Shown here: one piece after another, positions 34,338 to 43,889 of the stretch | How the letters are laid out: every line of letters starts with the position of its first letter | Numbering within the stretch: position 1 is the first letter of the stretch | DNA from: Pomphorhynchus laevis | Taxonomy: Eukaryota; Acanthocephala; Palaeacanthocephala; Echinorhynchida; Pomphorhynchidae | Length of the DNA: 64,000 nt | Direction of reading: 5' to 3' | NCBI GenBank assembly: GCA_012934845.2 | Contig: WNNJ02001940.1 | Coordinates: 1-64,000 of the forward strand | Program-made: the position numbers and the translations under genes | The notes under the pieces: model-generated | Seen by the model: the letters and a program-made list of their open reading frames with translations, nothing else | The model's database searches: none | What the model was told of the DNA's origin: nothing

Positions 34338-34438
34338 TTATCCTTTGATGTCAATTGTGAGTGGATATCTTTGACATAACTTATGTATAATTTCCATAGA
34401 TCTATACTCGGTACTTTATCGAGACAGAGTCGAAAAAG
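34338..34438 (-). CDS. CSTF3: CSTF3 exon 4 (HAT repeat)
   Basis: A 101-base minus-strand exon between 'actctgtag' and 'ataa|gtaagt'. It reads 'LFRLCLDKVPSIDLWKLYIS' and 'YVKDIHSQLTSKD'. Animal CSTF3 has '[34 protein letters not shown]' here. It is separated from exon 3 by an intron of only 56 bases. Confidence 0.96.
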
Positions 34439-34494
34439 CTACAGAGTTCATTGAAATAATCATGATTTTTATATAAATTACATGTTATTCTTAC

Positions 34495-34527
34495 CCTTTC
34501 AGCGTGCTCGTAATTACGCGTTTGTAT
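34495..34527 (-). CDS. CSTF3: CSTF3 exon 3 (33-bp microexon)
   Basis: Eleven codons, 'IQTRNYEHAER', lie between acceptor 'gaatag' and donor 'agg|gtaaga' and fill exactly the gap between exons 2 and 4. Animal CSTF3 has 'IKAKNYDKVEK'. Exons 2, 3 and 4 join in phase 0 throughout. Its size and the 56-base intron after it make it easy for gene finders to miss. Confidence 0.93.
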
Positions 34528-34692
34528 CTATTCAACAATATAAAGAGTTAAATATAATAAAAAACATTGAATTACAAATGACTTAAATTGCTAATAGTTT
34601 CAATTGATGGATCACAAAGTCTTTAAAATATCCTATCGTAATTAAGAAATAATATAAATATATTAGCAGACAGATTATTGCACGATTCCCAC

Positions 34693-35049
34693 TTATTGTT
34701 CTCTACATGCAAGAAATTCAGCAAAATGGTCACTTGTCCAACCTCTGTTACATAAAAGTAGGGTCAGAGATATTTTCGACCTAAAATTGACTATAATGTA
34801 AAGCACTATCGGTTTACTAAATGATTCAATTGTCTCGGAAAATTTGAGCGAGTACGTTGTAAACTGCTCTGTGGAATTTATTAAGCATTTAATTTTTAAG
34901 CAGTTGTTTTCCAAATACAATAATCTACTGTTCCATTCAGTTGTCTTCACTGAATCATTTGCTAAGCAAAATTTTAACACAAAATAGACTCGAACTAAAT
35001 TTTCGACTGATGTTTCTAAGCCATTAAGGATTCCTTCAAATTTACACAT
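34693..35049 (-). other. Uncharacterised 118-codon open frame
   Basis: A relatively long minus-strand frame in the CSTF3 intron between exons 3 and 2. The peptide contains two short hydrophobic stretches and ends 'CNRGWTSDHFAEFLACREQ'. The block 'tgtccaacctctgtta' within it recurs at 8586-8601. This suggests a repeat-derived sequence rather than a host gene, but I cannot name a family. The GC-richer stretch just above it (35055-35225) may belong to the same element. Confidence 0.25.
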
Positions 35050-35366
35050 GAAAATGAAATATTATGATTTGATCCGACCCAATGGCAAGTGGATTAGACG
35101 CGAGTGCTACCAAATCCGTTGTTCAATACACCGTACCCAAGCATAAGTACAACGAGTGGATAGAACTGTTCGAACCAAGTCACTGCGATTACGATAGCTG
35201 CTTTAGAAAATGAATAAAGAAGCTATGGTAAGAAATAAGAATTTAAATATAAATAATTATACTAAATATTTTGGATTTATCCGTAGAATAAGCTAAAAAT
35301 TAGAAAAAGTAAGAAATTCAATTACTTTTTGCAATGAGTTATTCAAATTGGAATAATAAATTTTTT

Positions 35367-35414
35367 ATTTCGCTAACCTCTGTTAGCATATTCAGATGCT
35401 AACAGAGGTTAGCG
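35367..35414. repeat. Perfect 19-bp-arm hairpin with hammerhead-like core
   Basis: The arm 'cgctaacctctgttagcat' (35371-35389) is followed by 6 bases and then its exact reverse complement (35396-35414). Read on the minus strand, CTGAATA, a stem-forming spacer (GCTAAC/GTTAGC) and GAAAT occupy 35395-35367. This is a one-base variant of the hammerhead core. A closely related core without the duplication is at 37015-37043. Both bracket the Penelope-like RT copies at 35620-36830. Confidence 0.8.
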
Positions 35415-35619
35415 TCTGAAGTATACCGTTTAAAAAAAATCATCTTATCGCTTAGAAAATTTCATCTTACCGCTTAAAAAATTTAATCCTCATCAATGAT
35501 GATGAATTAATTAATTTTAATCATCATCAATTTGATTATTTTTATCTAATATGCGTTATTATATTTTATTTAATGTTTCATAATATTAAATATATAATTT
35601 AATATAGAATTTAAACATA

Positions 35620-36000
35620 GAATCCTTAAATATTTTGAAATAAATCAAAATTATTTAAAAATATCTATATTTAGAAAAATAAAAGGTGTTCCAATGGTAG
35701 GTAATGGTAGCCCATTTAAAGCTGACTTGTTTTTAAGCTTTATAGAATATGAATTTGTTCATAACTGTTTTAAAAATAAATCAAAATGTTATAAAGATAT
35801 GAAATATATGTTTCAATATATTGATGATATATGTGTATTTAATTCTAATAATTTTTATTCAATTAGTGAGCGCATTTATCCAGAAAGCCTTATTCTTAAC
35901 AAAACCAATATTAATGATAAAGAAGGTGTATATTTAGATATGAACATTAAATTAACATTAACTAAAACTACTATTAATTTATACCGTAAAGATGACATTT
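35620..36000 (+). mobile_element. Penelope-like reverse transcriptase fragment, copy 1 (Naiad-like)
   Basis: The open part (35694-36002) reads 'FLSFIEYEFVHNCFKNK', 'YMFQYIDDICVFNSNNF', 'IYPESLILNKTN' and 'VYLDMNIKLT'. The 'YIDD' box in the context 'F(R/Q)YIDD..' and the 'IYP..L.L.KTN...YLD' tail are typical of Penelope-like RTs. They resemble especially the Naiad group, which carries its GIY-YIG domain at the N-terminus. It is a partial RT in a near-identical tandem pair with 36013-36420. It looks broken. Confidence 0.82.
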
Positions 36001-36012
36001 AAATTTACAAAT

Positions 36013-36420
36013 ATATGGATAAAATTGAATTAATAGAATCCTTAAATATTTTGATAAATCAAAATTATTTAAAAGTAGGGACATCTATATTTAAACAAGT
36101 AAAAGGTGTTCCAATGGGTGGTAATAGTAGCCCAATTATAGCTGACTTGTTTTTAAGCTTTATAGAATATGAATTTGTTCATAACTGTGTAAAAACTAAA
36201 TCTAAACAATATAAAGATATGAAATATATGTTTCGATACATTGATGATATATGTGTATTTAATTCTAATAATTTTTATTTAATTAGTGAGCACATTTATC
36301 CAGAAAGCCTTATTCTTAACAAAACCAATATTAATGATAAAGAAGGTGTATATCTAGATATGAACATTAAATTAACATCAATTAAAACTATTATTAATTT
36401 TTATCGTAAAGATGACATTT
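36013..36420 (+). mobile_element. Penelope-like reverse transcriptase fragment, copy 2 (Naiad-like)
   Basis: Head-to-tail copy of the preceding fragment, extending further 5'. It shows 'VKGVPMGGNSSPIIADLFL', the RT motif that precedes the catalytic box, and then 'YMFRYIDDICVFNSNNF'. The intact 'YIDD' and the 135-codon open frame indicate younger or better kept sequence than copy 1. The rest of the element upstream (fingers, endonuclease) is absent here, but related N-terminal sequence lies at 48420-50280. The unit is on the plus strand, antisense to CSTF3. Confidence 0.87.
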
Positions 36421-36850
36421 AAATTTACAATAAACATATTTTAGCATGAGCATTCATGCATACCATATAATATAAAATATAATACATTAAATAATGAAAT
36501 TTTAAGAATTGCAACAATATGTAATGATATTGGCTTTCTTCAAAATCATTTAAATAATTTAATAGATACATATTTTAAACTAGGTTACTATAAAAGACAT
36601 CAAACAATTTATTTATAATATATAATTTATTTATACAAAGATGACATATTTAAATTTACAAAAAACATATTTTTGCATGAGCATTCATGCATACCATACA
36701 ATATAAAATATAATACATTTAATAATGAAATTTTAAGAATTGCAACAATATGTAATGATATTGGCTTTCTTCAAAATCATTTAAATAATTTAAGTGATTA
36801 TTAATTATTATTTTAAGTAGGGCACTATAAAAATGCAATCAAACAGAAAA
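36421..36850 (+). mobile_element. Penelope-like C-terminal (thumb) region, two tandem copies
   Basis: After each RT copy's end, the block 'gcatgagcattcatgcatacc' followed by 'tgcaacaatatgtaatgat' appears, at about 36443-36600 and 36675-36800. Translated, it reads 'HEHSCIPYNIKYNT', 'LRIATICNDI' and 'FLQNHLNNL'. This is the post-RT segment of Penelope-like elements ('(I/V)PY....LR..RIC......HL..L'). The tandem arrangement mirrors that of the RT part. Confidence 0.75.
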
Positions 36851-37014
36851 TAGTAAAATATACAAATCAACAAAATATTATTAAAAATAAATTTAAAATC
36901 GTTAGCGGAAAATTTTAATGGATGGATAATAAATAATATACTTTGTATCAGAATATAATACAACATAAATAATTATTGGAGCTGGATCGAAGGAAATACA
37001 AAGTTATTTTTGAT

Positions 37015-37043
37015 ATTTCGCTAACTGCTGTTAGCATCTTCAG
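37015..37043 (-). ncRNA. Hammerhead-like core beside Penelope-like fragments
   Basis: The minus strand reads CTGAAGA, then a hairpin (GCTAAC-loop-GTTAGC), then GAAAT. The first and last boxes match the catalytic core of hammerhead ribozymes (CUGANGA and GAAA), with a stem in the place of stem II. One unpaired T sits between the first box and the stem. That is not canonical, and stems I and III are not convincing. Penelope-like elements are known hosts of hammerheads, so the context is right. Confidence 0.3.
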
Positions 37044-37269
37044 AAAATTACTTTTGATATTTTAAATATTGATATTATCTTTCTTAATAAGAAACACAAA
37101 TTCCATCAGAGAAAATACGCCATTAGCATGTATTTGGCACGGTTGCTAATAATATTTAACAATCCCATTCGTGACATTGTTATATCCACATATATAAATT
37201 CATTACATTTTAAAAAATATATTTTAATACTGAAATGTTAATTACTTAGCGATTGTAGCTGAATGTCCT

Positions 37270-37450
37270 TTAATAATAGGTGATGTCCTATAATATGATA
37301 ATGTATTATATTATATAATATTATATAATTATAATATCATATAATTATACATATTATAGGACATTATAATGTCCTATAATATGCAATGTAATATTGCATT
37401 GCATATTATAGTATTATCATATAATTTTTATATTGTAATGAATCTTATAA
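37270..37450. repeat. Nested AT-rich palindromes
   Basis: 'gtcctataatatg' and its reverse complement 'catattataggac' alternate three times (about 37287, 37348, 37372), with further 'ataatatcatataattat' symmetry between. This gives overlapping foldbacks able to form cruciforms. They may be internally duplicated hairpins. Confidence 0.75.
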
Positions 37451-37544
37451 TATAATCATAAGATTTTATACAGCGGTATATTTAACTGGCTTCAGTCTGT
37501 ATTAACCAACTAAAATGATTTTAAAAAACAAAAGGAATTCTTAC

Positions 37545-37640
37545 CTCGCACTCTATATATGATCTCCAGAATCTAGAGCATAGCGGAAAATTAAGCAAAA
37601 GTTCTTCGAAAAATTCTCGTTTTTGTTCAATTGGTTTATG
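37545..37640 (-). CDS. CSTF3: CSTF3 exon 2 (first HAT repeats)
   Basis: A 96-base minus-strand exon of 32 codons between 'atttatag' and 'gag|gtaaga'. It reads 'HKPIEQKREFFEELLLNFPL' and 'CSRFWRSYIECE'. Animal CSTF3 has '[32 protein letters not shown]'. The 'FP...RFW..YIE' pattern is the classic HAT motif. It is in phase 0 with exons 1 and 3. Confidence 0.95.
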
Positions 37641-38178
37641 CTATAAATAAAGATTAAATCTATGAATTCAAAATCATGGAAGTAGTCCATATTGGTTTAT
37701 CTTAAGTTGTGTAAAGAAGCATTTACTGTCTTAAGACAAATAAAATGTTAAATATTAATTATATGAATAAATTTGCTCATTATGTAAAAATTAATTCATT
37801 TGCAGAATTTCTGTGTGAATTTATTGCAATAAAAATATATTTATAAAAATAAATAAATAATTATTAATAATTATTAAATAACTTTAAAATAAAATTACTA
37901 ATAAATAATATAAATATAAAACAGTTAATAAATATAAAGCAGATTTTAATATAACTGTAGTACACATCTTTTAAATGTAAATATTCGTGTTTAACATAAT
38001 TGATTATAAATATGTAATTTCAATTAACACCTTACATGAATGAATTCAAGTTAAATTTATGATAAGCAAATTATTAATATCGGGGATAATTCATTGTAGC
38101 TAGAGTAAATTGTATCGTTTGTTGGTTGAAAGATCAACTCAACAATGTCAATGAAAAAAGTTTTTATTTGATACCAAT

Positions 38179-38208
38179 ATTTCAATCAACGATTTTGATC
38201 ATCTTCAG
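38179..38208 (-). ncRNA. Hammerhead-like core (candidate)
   Basis: The minus strand reads CTGAAGA, TG, ATCAA, a 5-base loop, TTGAT, T, GAAAT. The five-base stem sits between the two conserved boxes. It has the same order as at 37015-37043 but a different stem sequence, which would be consistent with preserved structure. Additional unpaired bases flank the stem. No element with coding remains surrounds it. Confidence 0.25.
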
Positions 38209-38471
38209 GGAATACTTCAGATAAATACTTTTTTAGATAAACTTTATTTTAGCTTTAGGTTTAAAGTTTTTGATAGCAAACAAATGAAACTTTCTGATAA
38301 TAAACAACTGATTTGATGCTCGCAATTGATAAGTAGAATTTTGATTCAAATAGAAAAAATCCGTTTGTTTGGCATAAAGTGATTGGATTGAGGCATTAAC
38401 AAATACAAAAATTAGGAAAAATTCTTGGAATTTTAACTTATCGAAATTGATTCAACAAATAAATATAATAC

Positions 38472-38576
38472 CTGATTGTCTTTCAGGAGCACGATCCATG
38501 CAGCTACGGAGTACTTATTATCTATTACTTGTCGCCGAGCTAAATCAACCCTATTAGCTTCAGCAATGCTGACCAT
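38472..38576 (-). CDS. CSTF3: CSTF3 exon 1 of the readable series (N-terminal HAT)
   Basis: CSTF3 (CstF-77, Rna14, suppressor of forked) is the scaffold of the cleavage stimulation factor. It dimerises through HAT repeats and bridges CSTF1 and CSTF2 to CPSF during nuclear pre-mRNA 3'-end cleavage. This 105-base exon lies between 'ttttttag' and 'cag|gtatta'. It starts with ATG directly after the acceptor and reads 'NKYSVAAWIVLLKDNQ', aligning with 'NPYDLDAWSILIREAQ' near the family's N-terminus. Translation may start at this ATG, with an upstream 5' UTR exon, or further upstream. The twelve exons found give about 456 residues of a protein that is usually about 700; one exon (between exons 9 and 11) and the C-terminal part are missing. 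The codons are intact throughout. Confidence 0.93.
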
Positions 38577-39224
38577 CTAAAAAATAATCAGATGATGAAC
38601 CATTCACCAATTAATGAAATAAATACAACAGATTTTTTAATATAAAATATTATTTTTAAAAAATATTTTTTAATTAAAAATACTAAATAAAAAGAATATT
38701 TCATACAAAAAGAATAGTTTAATTTCAAATTAACATTTATCTTATCTCTCTTCAGTATTTGTTTATAAAAAGAATGCGAATCTTTGAAGGTAAGATGGTA
38801 ATATTGAAGATTGAAATGTCCTAATAAGCAATTTTTTTATAAAATAATGTATAAAAATAGACAATTAATGATCATCTAATTCATCTATAAAAAGGTGAAC
38901 AAGTTGAGCGTAGGTTTTTAGACGTTAACATATTTTGGATTTTTGCTCGATCAAACATCAATAGAATTCGGCAATATTCCGTCGCTTACAATGAATCACA
39001 GAAGCGTTCAAGATACGAAGAACAGGTTACTCTAATAAAACATAAGACTTTCGTACCGGAAATTTTTATATTTTTGGTGGTTATACACAATTCGGCCATG
39101 CAATTCCTTCGAATCATCGTTGCTAAACATGATCGTCATAACCAAGTCGTATGCAAACACTATCAGACATTTAAAGAGGCGATTTTGCTTTGCCAGACCT
39201 TGTACTGCATTAGAATAAACAAGC

Positions 39225-39750
39225 AGCATCCTATGCAAATCTTAATTTCCTTACCCTTCTTCAACTTGCAATCATCTACCGCCCGGTTTATCTCCACCAT
39301 TTTGCTTCATTTCGAATAAACTCGCCGATCCTCTATCAAACCGTCCACTTCTTCATTATCTTTAATTGTCCTAGGAGATTTCAGCATCCATCTAGATCAC
39401 TCTTCTGATAAAGATTTCGTAAAACTCGCCAGTTTTCTGTACGATTTAGCATTCATTTACTTAATAACCTCCCCACCCATATTCGTAATGGCACTCTTGA
39501 TAATATCGCTTTCTCCAACAGTTTCATTGCACACGCTTCCTCTACAATTTCGGATGATGGTTTTTTCAATAATTTCCTCAACACTGTAAATATTACTATC
39601 CCAAGCGTTCGGGTTCGCACTTCTAGTCGACAAAGGACACCTCAACATTTCTGTCTTGCGATCCGCAATGCTTGACTCTCCTCGTTTGTCGCATAATGTA
39701 AACTATTCACGGTTTATCATCTATCCACACTTTTCAACCATGAGCCCTCG
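39225..39750 (+). mobile_element. CR1/L2-group LINE, endonuclease fragment (plus)
   Basis: Plus-strand frames read 'AIIYRPVYLHHF' and a 'GDFSIHLDHSSDKDFVKLAS' block, the conserved 'Y(R/H)P' and 'GDFNIHLD' boxes of a LINE endonuclease. An 'IRNGTLDNIAF'-like piece comes next. Only this 0.5-kb part is present, and it abuts the minus-strand LINE 3' end at about 39760. Several frame changes. Confidence 0.7.
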
Positions 39751-39754
39751 ACCG

Positions 39755-40235
39755 TCCTCGATTATATTTTTCTTTAAAAAGAGAGAAATTTATTTTGATT
39801 GGCAAAAACGTGCCAACGACGCGCTTACAGAGCCCACTAAGAATAAATAAAATGGTCAAACTGGCAAAGACATAACCCCGCAGATGAATTTTGAATAGTA
39901 TAAACAAAGAAGTCGAGCGGATGTACGAATGGAGCGAATACCAAGTTAGAGGAACATCAACAGGAAAGTAAGGGAGGAAGTAATTTGTCGAATAATTTGG
40001 AGTGTAGATGAGAAGGAAATGAGGTGATCTTAAGGATAAAGAAACAGAACGTGATTCATCGAGATATGGAAGATGTAAGTATGAAGGGGTATTGTGATGC
40101 AGTAGACGAGGGGTCAGGATAATCAAATGAAACTGGACATGACGGTTAATTGTGGGATGCCAAAACGATTGAAATAAGGTTAAGATATGTGATCAAAACA
40201 GCGGAGAGGTATGAGAACGCGAACTCTTGCCACTT
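39755..40235 (-). mobile_element. CR1/L2-group LINE 3' end (minus)
   Basis: The minus-strand frame at 39734-40126 reads 'LPYLDESRSVSLSLRSPHFL' and 'PLTWYSLHSYIRSTS', the C-terminal part of the RT protein. The same block recurs at 40900-41350 ('LPFLDDTHPTSLSLRSRHSL'). The 3' UTR has 'gtaagcgcgtcgttggcacg', related to 'gtaagcgtgcgccggcacac' of the other copy, and marks the 3' terminus at about 39760. Together with the plus-strand endonuclease piece next to it (40235-40895), it could be a single 5'-inverted insertion. Confidence 0.72.
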
Positions 40236-40895
40236 ATCTTTTATTTACCTCTCAAGATCCGCTCTAGCATCCTCCATATTCTTTGAAGAGCTATCTAACC
40301 TTTTATCATATATCTCCTAATTAACTATTTTTACTTTTGTAATCGGTGATTTTAATGTCCGTTTAGAACGTAGCTACCTTCCAAATCCCCGTTAATTGGC
40401 ATCCATATTTCAAACCTACGAGTATTTAATCATTCCTTCTGAACCGACATATTAATTGGGTGGTCTTCTAGACTATGATTGTATCCACAAGTCCTTCGAG
40501 CATCGTTACTTATGTATTGTTTGTGACCCAGGAATATCTAACCACTTCATGGTCTTAATTAGAATTAATCTAGACCATATAGACAAATCTCATAAGGTTG
40601 TCACTTTTCGCCCATTGTCTTATTTGCAGCTTGCAGATTTAGTATATGAACCAGCTTCTTCTACACTATCCACTTGACTGTTTTCACTTCCCCCTGATGT
40701 CTTGCCAACCTTTATTACTCCCAAGTTTCTTCCATCGTCGATTAAATTCTTCCACTTCGACAATTCTTAATTTCACTTAAGCACTCCGCTCCTTGGTTTG
40801 ACAGTGAATGTCACTCATACAAGCGTGATCTCCGTCGCCTACAGAGGACGTGTAAGCATTTTATTTATTGCAGCATTATCACCCTATTTCTGCCA
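40235..40895 (+). mobile_element. CR1/L2-group LINE, endonuclease to linker fragment (plus)
   Basis: The plus strand reads a 'VIGDFNVRLE' box, 'DPGISNHFMVLIRINLD' (the terminal 'SDH' region of the endonuclease, here SNH), and then 'APWFDSECHSYKRDLRRLQR'. That last block is the usual 'PWF(N/D)..C...KR..R' linker between endonuclease and RT. The fragment stops sharply at about 40895, where the next element's 3' end begins. Confidence 0.78.
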
Positions 40896-42785
40896 TTCAC
40901 GGTCAATTAAAAAAGGATTATTTTTACGTGGCAAATGTGTGCCGGCGCACGCTTACATGATCACAAAATGACAAACAAAAATCTAAATCATGTGTCGAGA
41001 TAGTGGGAATAGAGGAGATATTTGAATGTGATAAAGGACGAAGCGCGGTGGACTTCGATAGGGAGCTGATTTCAGGCGAGTGAGCGGCGAGGAGGAAAAA
41101 TCAGAGACCGTAGTTATTGGAGTAATTGAGAACGTGGAATATAAGGGAATGACGGGAACGCAACGATAGAGAGGTGGGGTGAGTGTCGTCTAAGAAAGGA
41201 AGTTTGATGAACGATTGGGAGCCCACAGCGATGAGACGAAAAGTGCCGAGAAGGCGGAGTTGGATGCGGATGTGGCTGATAGTCCAGACGAGTTGGGCAA
41301 GATGTGTGGATATGTGGTCGAAGCGACGGAGATGTAGGAACACTCAAACGGCAGAGTTTATGATACATTGTAGGGTAGGATGATGTATTATGGATAATTG
41401 GCGAAAAGGCTGGGGCAGTAATCGATTCTAGGTAAGAGAATCGATGACAGAATATACATACAAGATCGGGAGTGAATAAGAGCGCGGATACGTCGGATGT
41501 CACGGATAATTACGTTAGACGAGCGCACCTTGTCACACACGAAGGGTTTAAAAGAAAGGTGGTCATCGAAAAGGAATTTAAGAAAGTGAGATTATGGACT
41601 ATGGGAATGATTGATGAGGCAAAAAATACAGGGGGAGGTGATATGTTAGAGTTACGGGAGAGAATCCACATTATTTTGGACTTGTCGGAGTTTAGAACAA
41701 GATGAAGAAGGGCGAGACTTTTGTAGTTAGAAGAAAGACAGTTGAAGGCAGAAATACCGATATCGTGTATGCGATGGGCGGGTGCATTAGCATAAATTAG
41801 GATGCCATCAGCGTATTGCATGACGTTAAAGAAGTAAGGTTTATAAACGGAGAGAGATCGCCAAGTAGAAGAGAGAAAAGCATGTGACCTAGGACTGAAC
41901 CTTGTGGAACCCCAGAGAAAATAGGGAGGGGAGGATGATGAATTAGAACAGTTTGTGGTGATTGTAGACAACTTGAAAATTTCTATCGATGTTTCGGATG
42001 GAGATGGATGTTTTGCCGTTTTCCTCGCTACCCTTTTTTCGATTTGGACTGGAAAGAAGTGAGCGATTTTGGAAAAAGTGCGATCGGTGAAATGCGAGTG
42101 ACTTAAGAAGAGATTAGTTTAAATCGTTGGGATAAAACAAAGGACGCATGAGAGCGATGCTTGAATATAATTTTCAGGAGAGGTGGCTGAGAAGGATTAG
42201 ATTGAGAAGATTTGTTTAGATAAATGAATCTGACAGGAGAGATATCGTTGAAAACGGATGGTTTATCCGCAGGAACAAGAGACGATATGATGTATATGAA
42301 GCGGAAACATCGTGGTCGAGGAGATAAAGAGGGTTGAAGGTGTGATATTGGTGACGATGATGTAACGATCGCGAGAAGGAAAGCATTTCCGTGAATGAGG
42401 ACGAGTGACGTAAGTGGGTGAGGTCATGCTAGGAAAGCTGGAAGTTAAGGATATGAAGGGAGTAGGTTTGACAGCGGGAAACAAAGGAGATATTGATAAT
42501 TTGGAGGGTGGCAATATATTTAAAGAAAGGTTATAAGTGAAACGATCGTGGATGTTGGTAGAGGTTATGTTGATTGATGGATGTATATTATTGAGAACCG
42601 AGACAAGAAACTGGAGGGGTGTCGCGAGTGAAAATGACATAGGATGGGCAGTGTATATTGTGACAGGATCAGTGGGTGGAGAAAGGACTTCGAAAACGAC
42701 GGGGGTTGTATGAATGACCGTGTTGAGGTTGATGTGTGCTTAGGGGAGAGGTTGCGGAGTGGCAATGTTTTCCAAAGAATGGCAC
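40895..42785 (-). mobile_element. CR1/L2-group LINE with ORF1 joined to the RT C-half (internally deleted)
   Basis: Minus strand. ORF1 (about 42785-41960) reads 'PSRDRYIIVTNITPS', related to 'PSRDRCVVVTNITPF' in the plus-strand ORF1 at 54230-55110. The sequence then passes directly into RT sequence (41971-41510) with 'FLWGSTRFSPRSH' (degenerate 'GVPQGSVLGP') and 'FFNVMQYADGILIYANAPA', which includes the catalytic box as YADG. The C-terminal part (41500-41100) and a 3' UTR follow. The whole endonuclease and front half of the RT are missing, so the element is deleted internally rather than merely 5'-truncated. Confidence 0.8.
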
Positions 42786-42879
42786 GAATGCAATCTGTAT
42801 AAAGTAATTGATGTTTTGTGTGGAAAGATGTGATTTAATACCATAGGTGTCGATAAATTACCTTAATTGCGTAATTATA

Positions 42880-43260
42880 ATTCTAGCGTTCGTAATTTCT
42901 TGGCAGAACTAAATCCACAAAATCTTCATTCGCATATTTTCTTAAATCCAGAGAAACTGTCATTGTGGTCCAATATTCACATGCAGACGTATCACAGGCA
43001 AATTGAATGTCACAAAACTTGGATGTAGAGAAGCTATACATATTATTGACTATGACAATATCCGCATTATTTTCAATATTCACATTAGAAGTAGAATTCA
43101 ACTGTTTGTTTCTTCTCATTGTTCGTAAGTTCGTTGTATTGCAAGTATGTTCGTTGTTGAAAATTTTGTTCGTTGTTGAAAATCCTAGATGTATTAACAA
43201 ACGCCGTCATTATTGTTCGCTCCAGACTAAAGCTACACTCTTTTGGGATAATTAAATATC
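42880..43260. other. Stretch between LINE pieces, unrecognised
   Basis: It contains overlapping short frames on both strands (42883-43200 minus, 43007-43255 plus) with no recognisable motif. A repeated 'ttcgttgttgaaaat' occurs twice near 43150. It is not supported as a gene. Confidence 0.3.
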
Positions 43261-43880
43261 ATCCGCGACCACTGATCGGTCGCGCTGGAAATATTAAATC
43301 GACTCCTTCCGCCTGTCTCTTCTTTGTTCGTTTGCTAAATCGATCCTTCAATCTTCGCTAGTTATCTCAGATTTAAACTTGACAATGTATGTCTTACTTT
43401 TCCACTTATTGGTTACTCGTCAATCATTGTCACATCATGCCCTCCTGAACTTTTCCACATATTGATTGTGTTTTCTTAGTAAATTATCGTACTGATATCT
43501 CGAATTCTTCAACTCTTTATCTCCTCATAATCCTTTACCAACAACTGTTCTTAAATATTTTGCCCCTACTAGTAACTTTCTTTTGTACACTATTTAATTC
43601 GTGTACTCGACTAAAGATATCCCCCTTTGCATGACAGGCTGCCATATTCGTCCGTTGCTGAATCCCAATCCATCGACCCTAATTTTCCATAGTCTTACAA
43701 TCATATTTTACTACTTCTCACTATTTCGAAACTATTTGACTCGTGTAGATCACTCATTCTCCTTCATATCCTTCAGCATTGTTATGGCTTATCCAACTTT
43801 ACTCTTAAATAGCTCTCGTCATATCTTACGGCCGCCGTGCCAATGTATCATCCGGCAATGCAGTTAGTGTATCTTTCAGA
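43260..43880 (+). mobile_element. Possible LINE-derived fragment (plus, unclear)
   Basis: The composition matches the neighbouring LINE pieces (C/T-rich on the plus strand, as in the coding strand of this family), and it lies between two of them. A frame at 43601-43867 is open but shows no diagnostic motif. It is listed as probable LINE debris only because of composition and position. Confidence 0.3.
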
Positions 43881-43889
43881 GAATACGGT

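Noticed and set aside
41183-41705. Plus-strand ORFs of 66-77 codons
   Set aside because: Opposite-strand shadows of the minus-strand LINE RT at 40895-42785.
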